A stretch of 13,948 bases of DNA from Pseudomonadales bacterium. Its GTDB lineage: Bacteria > Pseudomonadota > Gammaproteobacteria > Pseudomonadales > Pseudohongiellaceae. Shown one piece after another: positions 7,635 to 13,948 of the stretch (positions within the stretch are counted from its first letter, which is position 1; each line of letters starts with the position of its first letter). The notes under the pieces were generated by a model. That model was given only the letters and a program-made list of their open reading frames with translations. It was not told the origin of the DNA and made no database searches. The position numbers and the translations under genes were made by a program. The stretch is taken from the NCBI GenBank assembly GCA_022360535.1, contig JAKSCP010000050.1:1-13948 (forward strand), written 5' to 3'.

Positions 7635-9002
7635 TCAGAACGACAAGATGAATTGCGTACCTTCGCCCACTGAACTACTCACAGCAAGCGTACCATTATT
7701 GAGTCTGGCTAATTGTCGGGAAAGGCTAAGCCCGATCCCGCTGCCTTTTTCTTTGGTCGTATAGAATGGTGTGAAGATGTTATCGATTATGTCTTTCCCG
7801 ATTCCATGACCGTTATCTCTCACACGGATTTTTGTCTTGCCCTGAGCATTCTGCTCACATCGTAGTTGGATCTTCTTGTCCGCACTTTCCGCGACTGCGT
7901 CCACGGCATTACTAATCAAGTTAATCAGGATTTGCTCCAGAAGTTTTACATCAACAACTAAAGTCGCGGTGTCGGGATTGACTTCAGAGCTGAAATGAAT
8001 GGACTGCGTTTCCATCTGTTCCTTGAACATCAGTTCAATACGCTCGAAGAGAGTGGTCATTTTAACTTCATCGAACACCGGTTCAGGTAAGTTACTCAGA
8101 CTGCGGTAAGAATCTACAAATTCCATCAGTCCCTGGCTTCGGGAGGCGATAGCTTCAATGCTTTGCCGCAGATCTCTGTACTGTTCGGAACTGTGGTCTG
8201 TTAACTGCTGGGTCAATTGTTCGTTCCCGACCACGCCGCCAATATATCTGCTAAGCGAGACGATAGGTGTCATAGAGTTCATTATTTCGTGTGTCAGCAC
8301 ACGAATCAGCTTCTGCCAGCTTTCTATTTCTCTTTCATCCAGGGCACTCTTGATGTTCTGGAGCGAAACGAGTTTGTATTTCCGCTCCTGTAGAATGAAC
8401 TCTGTGGCGGTTAAGATGAGTTGGTGCATCTCGTTGTTGATGACCAGTTTGAGAACTCGAGTCTCGCCTGCCCTGATTGCCCAAAATGCGTCAGCGAGTT
8501 CCCTGTTAAGTTTGGCAACGATGTTGAGGCTACTGATGTACTTCTTGTTCAGTAGCTGCTCGGCAGCTCTATTAATGATTTCAATCCTGCCTTCGTTGTC
8601 GAAACAGATAAGAGCGGCATCTACATGCTCCACAACCATCTGTAGATACTCAGTTTGAATACTTCGGTCTGCTTTTAGCTTGCGATATTTGCCGAGGAGA
8701 GTCTTTTGAGCGTCAATAAAGTCACGGGTGCTGAATCCCTGATTGGATGAGCCGCTGGAGCTGGCGAAATCGTTATGCGAGATGTTGTTTAGAAACTGAG
8801 CGAAATCGCGATTACTCTTTTCAACCAACCGAACTATGTTGGCCACAATTATCGCGACGAGGAAAAAGCTTATAATGGGAGTTCCTATCCAGTCTGTCTC
8901 CAACAGGCTGTAGCAGAAAACAAAGATTGCTCCTACGAGCAGCGCGACATGGAACATCAGTCGCCCATGCTGACTTTTTAGAAGGCTAGTCAGAGATTCC
9001 AT
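7635..9002 (-). CDS. NtrY-like sensor histidine kinase with short membrane sensor
   Basis: A 455-aa kinase, the likely partner of the adjacent sigma-54 response regulator. Two helices (about 15-33 and 39-59) are separated by only about five residues, so there is no periplasmic sensor domain. A PAS-like segment follows (about 118-225, with ALICFDNEGRIEIINRAAEQLL). The phosphoacceptor is His238 in LTHEIMNSMTPI. The ATPase domain shows the N box (Asn361, Asn365), G1 DNGHG (396-400), F box FTPFY (410-414) and G2 GSGIGLSLS (420-428). No clear HAMP domain is seen. The ATG at 9002 overlaps the end of the regulator gene by 17 bp, implying translational coupling and one transcript. The stop is 208 bp before the next permease gene; that gap holds the sigma-54 promoter. 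The signal is unknown; an intramembrane cue or a transporter partner is likely. Confidence 0.93.
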   Translation of the reverse strand: MESLTSLLKSQHGRLMFHVALLVGAIFVFCYSLLETDWIGTPIISFFLVAIIVANIVRLVEKSNRDFAQFLNNISHNDFASSSGSSNQGFSTRDFIDAQKTLLGKYRKLKADRSIQTEYLQMVVEHVDAALICFDNEGRIEIINRAAEQLLNKKYISSLNIVAKLNRELADAFWAIRAGETRVLKLVINNEMHQLILTATEFILQERKYKLVSLQNIKSALDEREIESWQKLIRVLTHEIMNSMTPIVSLSRYIGGVVGNEQLTQQLTDHSSEQYRDLRQSIEAIASRSQGLMEFVDSYRSLSNLPEPVFDEVKMTTLFERIELMFKEQMETQSIHFSSEVNPDTATLVVDVKLLEQILINLISNAVDAVAESADKKIQLRCEQNAQGKTKIRVRDNGHGIGKDIIDNIFTPFYTTKEKGSGIGLSLSRQLARLNNGTLAVSSSVGEGTQFILSF

Positions 9003-10380
9003 ACTTTTCCATTTTGCGGTACAGGGTAGTACGCCCCATGCCTAGTGCCTTCGCAACCTGCGTAAGGTTGCCGGAGTACTGCTTGATGGCTTTTTCAATC
9101 GTCTGTTGTTCCAGTTTGGCAATATTCAGCTCAGGAGAGTTGTCGAAGTTAGTGCGCCTTCCCACAAGAATGTCTCGGAACTCGATACGCGCATTCTCTG
9201 CGATGATTACCGCGCGCTCTATGGCATGTTGCAGCTCGCGAACGTTTCCTGGCCAGCTGTAGTCCTGTAACCGCGATATTTCCGTTTTGCTTAGGTTTAT
9301 CTCGGGTTTGTTGTATTTTTTGGCATAGAGTTTTATGTAGTGACTTGCCAGGAGTGGAATGTCTTCTGTCCTTTGTCTTAAAGGAGGAAGACAGATCTCT
9401 ACTGTATTTATGCGATAAAGAAGGTCACGGCGAAAATGGGATTCATCCTGCAGCTTCTCCTGTTCCATGTTAGTAGCACATATCAGTCGAATATCGACTG
9501 GTACGGCGGTATCAGAGCCAACTCGAGACACGGCCCGGCTTTCAAGTGCACCCAGCAGTTTGGCTTGCAGAGTCAACGAGAGGTTTCCGATCTCATCAAG
9601 AAATAATGTCCCCCCATTCGCCGCCTCAAATCGGCCAGCTCTATCCTGACGCGCATCTGTGAAGGCGCCCTTTTTGTGACCGAACATTTCGGACTCAAAC
9701 AAGTTTTCTGAAATTGCTCCTAGATCCACACTAACGAGAGGGAACTGGTGACGATTCGACTTGCGATGGATAGCGCGAGCAATCAAATCTTTACCAGTGC
9801 CATTTTCACCACGAATCAGAACGCTGGCGTCTGTACTGGCAACTTTATCAACCAGGTCAAACACCTGTTGCATAGCAGCTGAGTTTCCAATGATCTCGCT
9901 AAACTGAGACTCCAGTTTTTCATCAATTGCCTGTTGAGTTGGCGTCTGTTTCTTGTCCTGAAACCCAGACAGGCCCAATTTGAGACAGGCGTCTACGGTG
10001 CTGACTAACTTTTCGTTGTCCCAGGGTTTAACCAGAAAATCTGCTGCGCCCTGTTTTATGGCTTCAACCGCCAGATCAATCTCTCCATAGGCAGTTGCCA
10101 TGATGATCTGGGTACGAGGCGACAATTCCTTAATCTTATGTAGCCAGTAGAATCCTTCGTCGCCAGCGGTGAAGCCGCGGGTAAAATTCATATCCAGTAG
10201 AACCACATTCACATGATGTTGTTCCAGCAGAGCAGGCATATCGCTTGGATTCGTTAAGGCGTGTATGTTCTTGCGGCCGTCTTTCAAGACCAGTTCTGCG
10301 GTAAGCAAGACATCTCTGTCATCATCCACTAATAGAATCGTTGCGGGTGAGGAGTCGTCCCCTGGTGAATGTATTCCCAT
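8986..10380 (-). CDS. Sigma-54-dependent response regulator (NtrC family)
   Basis: Numbered from the ATG at 10380 (464 aa). Receiver domain about 13-135 with acidic residues Asp19-21, phosphoacceptor Asp63, Thr96 and Lys118. The AAA+ domain is about 160-395: Walker A GENGTGKD (191-198), GAFTDA (238-243) where GAFTGA is canonical, Walker B FLDE (260-263), ATN (302-304), RRDLLYR (317-323) and WPGNVREL (376-383). The Fis-type helix-turn-helix is about 424-462. An in-frame TTG at 10410 would add 10 residues but has no ribosome site, whereas the ATG has GAGGG four bases upstream, so the ATG is preferred. Once phosphorylated by the adjacent kinase it should bind upstream sites and drive sigma-54 RNA polymerase. 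Five related inverted repeats near this gene and both transporter promoters are the probable targets (inference). Confidence 0.95.
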   Translation of the reverse strand: MGIHSPGDDSSPATILLVDDDRDVLLTAELVLKDGRKNIHALTNPSDMPALLEQHHVNVVLLDMNFTRGFTAGDEGFYWLHKIKELSPRTQIIMATAYGEIDLAVEAIKQGAADFLVKPWDNEKLVSTVDACLKLGLSGFQDKKQTPTQQAIDEKLESQFSEIIGNSAAMQQVFDLVDKVASTDASVLIRGENGTGKDLIARAIHRKSNRHQFPLVSVDLGAISENLFESEMFGHKKGAFTDARQDRAGRFEAANGGTLFLDEIGNLSLTLQAKLLGALESRAVSRVGSDTAVPVDIRLICATNMEQEKLQDESHFRRDLLYRINTVEICLPPLRQRTEDIPLLASHYIKLYAKKYNKPEINLSKTEISRLQDYSWPGNVRELQHAIERAVIIAENARIEFRDILVGRRTNFDNSPELNIAKLEQQTIEKAIKQYSGNLTQVAKALGMGRTTLYRKMEKYGISD

Positions 10381-10383
10381 CTT

Positions 10384-10389
10384 TCCCTC
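10384..10389 (-). promoter_or_regulatory. Ribosome binding site that sets the response-regulator start
   Basis: On the minus strand GAGGGA lies just upstream of ATG 10380, with the GAGGG core ending four bases before it. The spacing is short but it is the only purine-rich site near either candidate start. It favours ATG 10380 over TTG 10410. Confidence 0.5.
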
Positions 10390-10457
10390 GAAGGATCTTT
10401 GCTCTTTCAAACTTATTGATGGAGCAGTGGTTTAATACCGATTTATTTGCCATCTGC

Positions 10458-10478
10458 ATTGTTTCATATTGAAACAAT
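10458..10478. promoter_or_regulatory. Perfect inverted repeat upstream of the response-regulator gene
   Basis: ATTGTTTCA (10458-10466), centre TAT, then TGAAACAAT (10470-10478): 9-bp arms without mismatch. It is the best copy of the motif also found upstream of both sigma-54 promoters. It lies 78-98 bp before the regulator ATG. No GG-N10-GC promoter was found between it and the gene, so it could serve autoregulation of a sigma-70 promoter or act as a remote enhancer for the plus-strand promoter about 390 bp away. Confidence 0.65.
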
Positions 10479-10740
10479 CGCGGGTTTCCCGGCAGAAGCT
10501 GGTTTTTGGTGGTGGCTTAACATATTGAATTTTAAAGAAAAATACTTTGGTAACCAGTGGAGCCAACCAGCGTCTAAACAATAAACTCACATTATTCGTG
10601 CGCCTCGTTAGATATCAATAGCAAGAGCAAGAATAGAGCCATCACCTGTAAATGCAAAAAAGAAGCAACGAAAATGGGTGCACTGGTTGAGCTGACAGTG
10701 GCGAATGAAAAACTGAACTCTCATCATTAGAAACAGTGAG
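10479..10740. other. Intergenic stretch without a recognised gene
   Basis: The middle of the gap between the divergent regulator and ATPase genes. I see no credible coding frame, RNA gene or terminator here. Short palindromic pieces (CGGG-TTT-CCCG at 10481-10491; TGGT-A-ACCA near 10548-10556) are too small to interpret. At 10729-10736 there is a weak half-copy of the activator motif (AGAAACAG). Confidence 0.5.
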
Positions 10741-10759
10741 TGTTTTGGAAACAGGGACT

Positions 10760-10778
10760 TTGTTCCAAATCGAAACAA
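10760..10778 (+). promoter_or_regulatory. Distal upstream activator site of the ATPase-permease promoter
   Basis: TTGTTCCA-AAT-CGAAACAA, an inverted repeat matching TTGTTYCA-N3-TGRAACAA except at one position in the right arm. The centre at 10769 is about 104 bp upstream of the -12 GC of the promoter at 10859-10875 and 23 bp from the proximal site centre. Confidence 0.6.
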
Positions 10779-10782
10779 GAAT

Positions 10783-10801
10783 CTGACTCACTATGAAACA
10801 A
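10783..10801 (+). promoter_or_regulatory. Proximal upstream activator site of the ATPase-permease promoter
   Basis: CTGACTCA-CTA-TGAAACAA. The right half is perfect and the left half degenerate. It aligns base for base with the proximal site of the other promoter (TG-C-CA--ATG-AACAA shared). The centre at 10792 is about 81 bp upstream of the -12 GC, almost the same as the 80 bp seen on the other strand. Confidence 0.55.
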
Positions 10802-10858
10802 TTCGTTGAGTAGCTCGTTTTAACTTGTGCTAATTCATTGGATCAGGCCGAAAATTTG

Positions 10859-10875
10859 TTGGTACGAGTATTGCC
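10859..10875 (+). promoter_or_regulatory. Sigma-54 (-24/-12) promoter for the ATPase-permease unit
   Basis: TTGGTACGAGTATTGCC matches the consensus TTGGCACG-N4-TTGC with a single change (C to T in GGCAC). GG (10861-10862) and GC (10873-10874) are 10 bases apart. Expected transcript start is around 10886, giving a leader of about 140 nt before the ATG at 11029. Confidence 0.75.
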
Positions 10876-10970
10876 CATATTTTGGAAGCTACTTTAACGC
10901 AGTGTCGTCAATGCACAAATTACGCTGGTGGTGTAGTGCAAACGATGACTCTGAATGGGTGAAGAAGCTA

Positions 10971-10992
10971 GAGAAGGCCTTCGGGCCTTCTC
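10971..10992 (+). promoter_or_regulatory. Stable C(UUCG)G hairpin in the leader of the ATPase mRNA
   Basis: GAGAAGGCC (10971-10979), loop TTCG (10980-10983), GGCCTTCTC (10984-10992): a perfect 9-bp stem closed by the extra-stable UUCG tetraloop with a C-G closing pair. It lies between the sigma-54 promoter and the ribosome site (11016-11022). No U-run follows, so it is not a standard terminator; it may stabilise the mRNA 5' region or affect translation or elongation. Confidence 0.6.
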
Positions 10993-11028
10993 ACACTAAA
11001 TTCAGAAAGGACTAGTAAGGAACAACCT

Positions 11029-11727
11029 ATGATTATTAAAACCGAAGGCCTAACCAAACTGTTTCGCACAGAGGAAGTGGAGACTACGGCGTTGGACGAG
11101 GTGAACATCTCAGTTGCAGAAGGCGAGTTTACTTCAATTATGGGCCCCTCTGGTTGTGGTAAATCCACGCTGCTGCACATTTTAGGCCTTATCGACAATC
11201 CCGATGGAGGCAAGTACTGGTTTCTTGATGAGGAGGTGGCCGGCTACTCTGAGCGACAACGTGCAAATTTGAGAAAGGAAAACATAGGCTTTGTGTTTCA
11301 GAGCTTTAACCTGATCGATGAACTTACAGTGTATGAAAATGTTGAGCTACCACTGATCTATACCAAGGCTCCTTCCCAGGAACGCAAATCAAAAGTTGAG
11401 AGCGTACTGGAAAAAATGGATATGGCACATCGTAAGAATCACTTTCCTCAACAGTTGTCAGGGGGTCAGCAACAAAGAGTGGCTGTGGCGAGAGCAATCG
11501 TGAATCAGCCTAATCTGATACTCGCAGATGAGCCGACCGGTAACCTCGATAGTGAGCATGGAGAAGAGGTGATGAAAATATTATCGGGACTCAATGATGA
11601 GGGGACTACCATCGTTATGGTGACTCACTCACCGGAGGATGCAGCGGTGGGAAAACGTATCGTGCGCATGCTGGATGGAAAAGTCATTAGCGAATCTGAC
11701 AACGTAGAACGCACCGCTTTCGCCTAA
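11029..11727 (+). CDS. ABC transporter ATP-binding protein, LolD/MacB type
   Basis: A 232-aa stand-alone nucleotide-binding subunit, the usual length for the LolD/MacB/FtsE group. Walker A is GPSGCGKST (39-47), the Q-loop glutamine is Gln91 (VFQSFNL), the signature is LSGGQQQR (143-150), Walker B is LILADEPT (163-170) with catalytic Glu168, the D-loop is GNLD (171-174) and the H-loop is His200. All catalytic motifs look intact. It would power an FtsX-type permease from the cytoplasmic face, by family knowledge in a mechanotransmission or export role rather than import. The start is supported by a TAAGGAA ribosome site (11016-11022) with about 7-nt spacing. It is first in the unit behind the sigma-54 promoter at 10859, and a permease follows after 38 bp. 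It is the only ATPase gene in the window and may serve several permeases. Confidence 0.95.
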   Translation: MIIKTEGLTKLFRTEEVETTALDEVNISVAEGEFTSIMGPSGCGKSTLLHILGLIDNPDGGKYWFLDEEVAGYSERQRANLRKENIGFVFQSFNLIDELTVYENVELPLIYTKAPSQERKSKVESVLEKMDMAHRKNHFPQQLSGGQQQRVAVARAIVNQPNLILADEPTGNLDSEHGEEVMKILSGLNDEGTTIVMVTHSPEDAAVGKRIVRMLDGKVISESDNVERTAFA

Positions 11728-11765
11728 CCAAGAACTCATCCCTGAATAGCGATTAAGCTTCTCTC

Positions 11766-13948
11766 ATGTTAAGAAATTTCATTCTACTCAGTCTGCGTAA
11801 TCTGGCTGCAAACCGATTGTTTACCGCCATCAACATCATTGGGTTGGCGGTGGGCCTGGCCTGCGTAATTCTTATTGCACTCTTCGTTCGTCATGAGATC
11901 AGCTACGATAAACACTGGGCCAAGGCAGATCGTACCTATAAGGTCATGCGCACATTTATGAGCCTGGGCCGCAATGATGATCTTGAGCTAGCCACCAATG
12001 CACCTCAAACCGGACCGCTGCTCGCACAGGACTTTCCCGAGTTTGAAAATGTAGTGCGTATTCTCAACGGCGGGCAGCTTATTGTTACCGATCCAGAAAC
12101 CAATCGATCATTCTTTGAGTCGGGTTTGCATTTCGCGGATCCAGATATCTATGAGGTCTTTGACATTCCTTTACTGGAAGGGCAGTGGGAAGGCGCATTG
12201 GAAGGTCCGTTTCGCATGGTTATTAATGAAACCCTGGCCAACAAGTACTTTCCAGAGGGCAACGCTGTAGGCAACACTCTTATTGTTGCCGGGCAAGCAC
12301 CTGTTCAGATCACCGGAGTGATGCCCGACCTTTCTGAGAACACTCACCTTGCTGCGCAAGGATTTACTTCCGCGGATACACTGGTTGCAATGTTCGGCGA
12401 AGGGTTTATGGAAAACTGGGGTAGCAACAACTTTCACACTTATGTCGTGATTCCCCCTAACTACAAAATCCAGACTTTTCTCGATCAGATTCCCGCGTTC
12501 CTGAATCGGCATATTGACGAAAATGCTACTGACTTCACTCGTTTCGAGGTGTTACCACTTACTGACATTCATTTGCGATCACAACGCGACAATGAGCTGG
12601 AGCCCAATGGCAACATCGTAACCGTTTATACATTCAGCGTGATCGCTGTCGTGATATTGCTGATCGCCTGTTTTAACTTCATGAATCTTTCCACGGCGAA
12701 ATCTGCCAGTCGGGCACGGGAAGTCGGTTTGAGAAAAACCCTGGGCGCGGATCGCAATCAAGTGATCTCCCAGTTTATCGGTGAGTCAGTCTTGCTGTCT
12801 CTGATAGCAGTAATACTGGCTATAGTACTGGTGTCCCTGACAGTAGGCTGGTTCAACGCGCTGATCGGACTAGAGCTGCAATTTAGTCCACTGCGAGATC
12901 CACAATTATTCGCCGGGCTGCTATGTCTGGGGTTGATCGTCGGCGTAATCGCGGGCAGTTATCCGGCATTTTACCTGTCCGCATTCGCAGCCTCCGATAT
13001 CCTGCGCGGTGAATTGAATCGAGGTAAAGGCGGTGCAGCCTTTCGACGCCTGCTGGTAGTCGCTCAGTTTTCCATTTCTATAGCCCTGGTTATTGCATCG
13101 GGAATAGCGCTTGCGCAGCTTCGTTATGCCATGACCATGGATCCAGGCTTCAATCGAGATCAAATTGTAGTGCTACGTGGCAACAATATTGACGGCTTGG
13201 GATCGAACTACCGAACGATGAAACAAGAGTTACTCGCACACCCTGAAATCGTTTCTGTCACCGCAGCGAATCTGATGCCAGGTGACCAGAATACCAACGC
13301 AGACGGTGTTCGATACGAAGGCTATGACAGTAGCTCCGACCCATTTATGGGTATGCCTTATCTCAACGTTGATTACGACTTCTTTGAGACATTCGACATT
13401 GATGTTGTCGCCGGTCGCACGTTCTCTGAGCAGCGGGGAACAGATGTCTTCGTGGAACCAACCAACGAAAACCCACAAACCACCGGCGCGTTCATACTTA
13501 ACGCTATGGCAGCAGAGTTGATTGGCTACACCCCTGACGAAGCCATAAACAAATGGTTTGAAGTTGGGCGTGGCAGCCAAAGTGGATTCACGGTGCGTGG
13601 CCCCATAATCGGCGTGGTGGACAACATCTATTTTTCGTCCATTAGGGAAGTTGTTAATCCCGTGTACTACCGAGTCATGGAAAACGACAATCCCAATTCG
13701 CAGTTTGCCAATTTCAGCCAGCTGGGCATCAGACTGACGGGAAGCAATCTTCAGGAAACTTTGCAGTTTATTGAAAACACATGGAACCAATTTCGTCCTG
13801 AAACTCCTTATCGACAGGAGTTTATGGATCAGAAATTTGAAGCCCTTTACCAATCTGAACGCCGTCAGGGACAACTTTTTACCGCGTTTTCCGTCATGGC
13901 CATTTTCATTGCCGGACTAGGCTTGTTCGGTCTAGCGTCCTATATGAC
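11766..13948 (+). CDS. MacB/FtsX-type ABC transporter permease, 3' end cut by window edge
   Basis: The frame is open from ATG 11766 to the end of the window without a stop (727 full codons). Helices are near residues 18-41, 285-309, 340-362, 379-404, 428-452 and 704-727, with soluble domains at about 42-284 and 453-703. The first coupling segment is REVGLRKTLGA (318-328); the second copy falls beyond the edge. The N-terminus (RNLAANRLFTAINIIGLAVG) aligns with those of the other permeases, which supports the start although the ribosome site is weak. By comparison with the 812- and 820-aa paralogues about 85-95 residues are missing. It lies 38 bp after the ATPase gene on the same strand with no terminator between, so it is the most direct partner of that ATPase. 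Substrate unknown. Confidence 0.92.
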   Translation, partial: MLRNFILLSLRNLAANRLFTAINIIGLAVGLACVILIALFVRHEISYDKHWAKADRTYKVMRTFMSLGRNDDLELATNAPQTGPLLAQDFPEFENVVRILNGGQLIVTDPETNRSFFESGLHFADPDIYEVFDIPLLEGQWEGALEGPFRMVINETLANKYFPEGNAVGNTLIVAGQAPVQITGVMPDLSENTHLAAQGFTSADTLVAMFGEGFMENWGSNNFHTYVVIPPNYKIQTFLDQIPAFLNRHIDENATDFTRFEVLPLTDIHLRSQRDNELEPNGNIVTVYTFSVIAVVILLIACFNFMNLSTAKSASRAREVGLRKTLGADRNQVISQFIGESVLLSLIAVILAIVLVSLTVGWFNALIGLELQFSPLRDPQLFAGLLCLGLIVGVIAGSYPAFYLSAFAASDILRGELNRGKGGAAFRRLLVVAQFSISIALVIASGIALAQLRYAMTMDPGFNRDQIVVLRGNNIDGLGSNYRTMKQELLAHPEIVSVTAANLMPGDQNTNADGVRYEGYDSSSDPFMGMPYLNVDYDFFETFDIDVVAGRTFSEQRGTDVFVEPTNENPQTTGAFILNAMAAELIGYTPDEAINKWFEVGRGSQSGFTVRGPIIGVVDNIYFSSIREVVNPVYYRVMENDNPNSQFANFSQLGIRLTGSNLQETLQFIENTWNQFRPETPYRQEFMDQKFEALYQSERRQGQLFTAFSVMAIFIAGLGLFGLASYM

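Noticed and set aside
10411..10457. Sigma-54 promoter for the response-regulator gene
   Set aside because: No GG-N10-GC pair was found on the minus strand here; the closest (GG to GC with 12 bases between) has the wrong spacing.
10741..10753. TGTTT-TGG-AAACA as another full operator
   Set aside because: The arms are only 5 bp and the spacing between TGTTT and AAACA is 3 rather than the 7 of the other sites; only its right part is kept, as a possible half-site.
10971..10992. Hairpin read as a rho-independent terminator
   Set aside because: No U-rich tract follows on either strand (ACACTAAATTC after it), and it sits between a good promoter and the gene it should serve.
10827..11015. 62-codon open frame just before the ATPase gene
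   Set aside because: It overlaps the sigma-54 promoter and the UUCG hairpin, has no ribosome site or recognisable composition, and lies mostly in the expected leader; probably chance.
13230..13874. 214-codon minus-strand frame inside the right-edge permease
   Set aside because: It is antisense to a frame that is open for 727 codons and matches the permease family throughout; no ribosome site or domain is evident.
1..13948. CRISPR arrays, tRNA or rRNA genes, insertion sequences
   Set aside because: No regularly spaced direct repeats, cloverleaf-like sequence, transposase-like frame or long terminal repeats were seen in reading the window.

Overview
The window reads as an accessory or regulatory locus from a proteobacterium, most likely a gammaproteobacterium. 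The pointers are the NtrC-type sigma-54 activator with a Fis-like helix-turn-helix, the NtrY-like kinase, good matches to -24/-12 promoters, purine-rich Shine-Dalgarno sites before several genes, and moderate G+C. This placement is an inference; no rRNA or core gene is present to confirm it.

Layout from left to right. At 2-1777 (+) is the 3' part of a MacB/FtsX-type ABC permease cut by the window edge. At 1871-2497 (+) is a small protein joining a LuxR-type DNA-binding domain to a VOC (glyoxalase-fold) domain. Convergent to it, with one base between the stop codons, is a minus-strand block. Read in its own direction this block is: sigma-54 response regulator (8986-10380), histidine kinase (7635-9002, overlapping the regulator by 17 bp), an 820-aa permease (4964-7426) and an 812-aa permease (2499-4937). 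A 648-bp gap (10381-11028) separates the regulator from a plus-strand block with a LolD/MacB-type ATPase (11029-11727) and a fourth large permease (11766 to the right edge, incomplete).

How the parts fit together. Each complete permease has the same plan: membrane helix, periplasmic MacB_PCD-like domain, three helices, then the whole pattern again, ending in (L/I)RYE. Each is thus a fused tandem of two four-helix permease halves. Only one ATPase is visible for four permeases. The kinase has two membrane helices and almost no periplasmic loop, so it probably senses something in the membrane or through a partner such as one of these permeases. The activator would then switch on transporter transcription with sigma-54 RNA polymerase.

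The strongest new observation is regulatory. Both transporter transcription units, on opposite strands, have a sigma-54 promoter with exact GG-N10-GC spacing (7490-7507 minus; 10859-10875 plus). Upstream of each lies a pair of related inverted repeats of the form TTGTTYCA-N3-TGRAACAA, centred about 81 and 102-105 bp from the -12 element. A fifth copy, with perfect 9-bp arms, lies just upstream of the response-regulator gene. This points to one activator controlling both transporter units and also acting at its own gene. No periplasmic adaptor or outer-membrane channel gene is visible, and the transported substrate cannot be told from the sequence.
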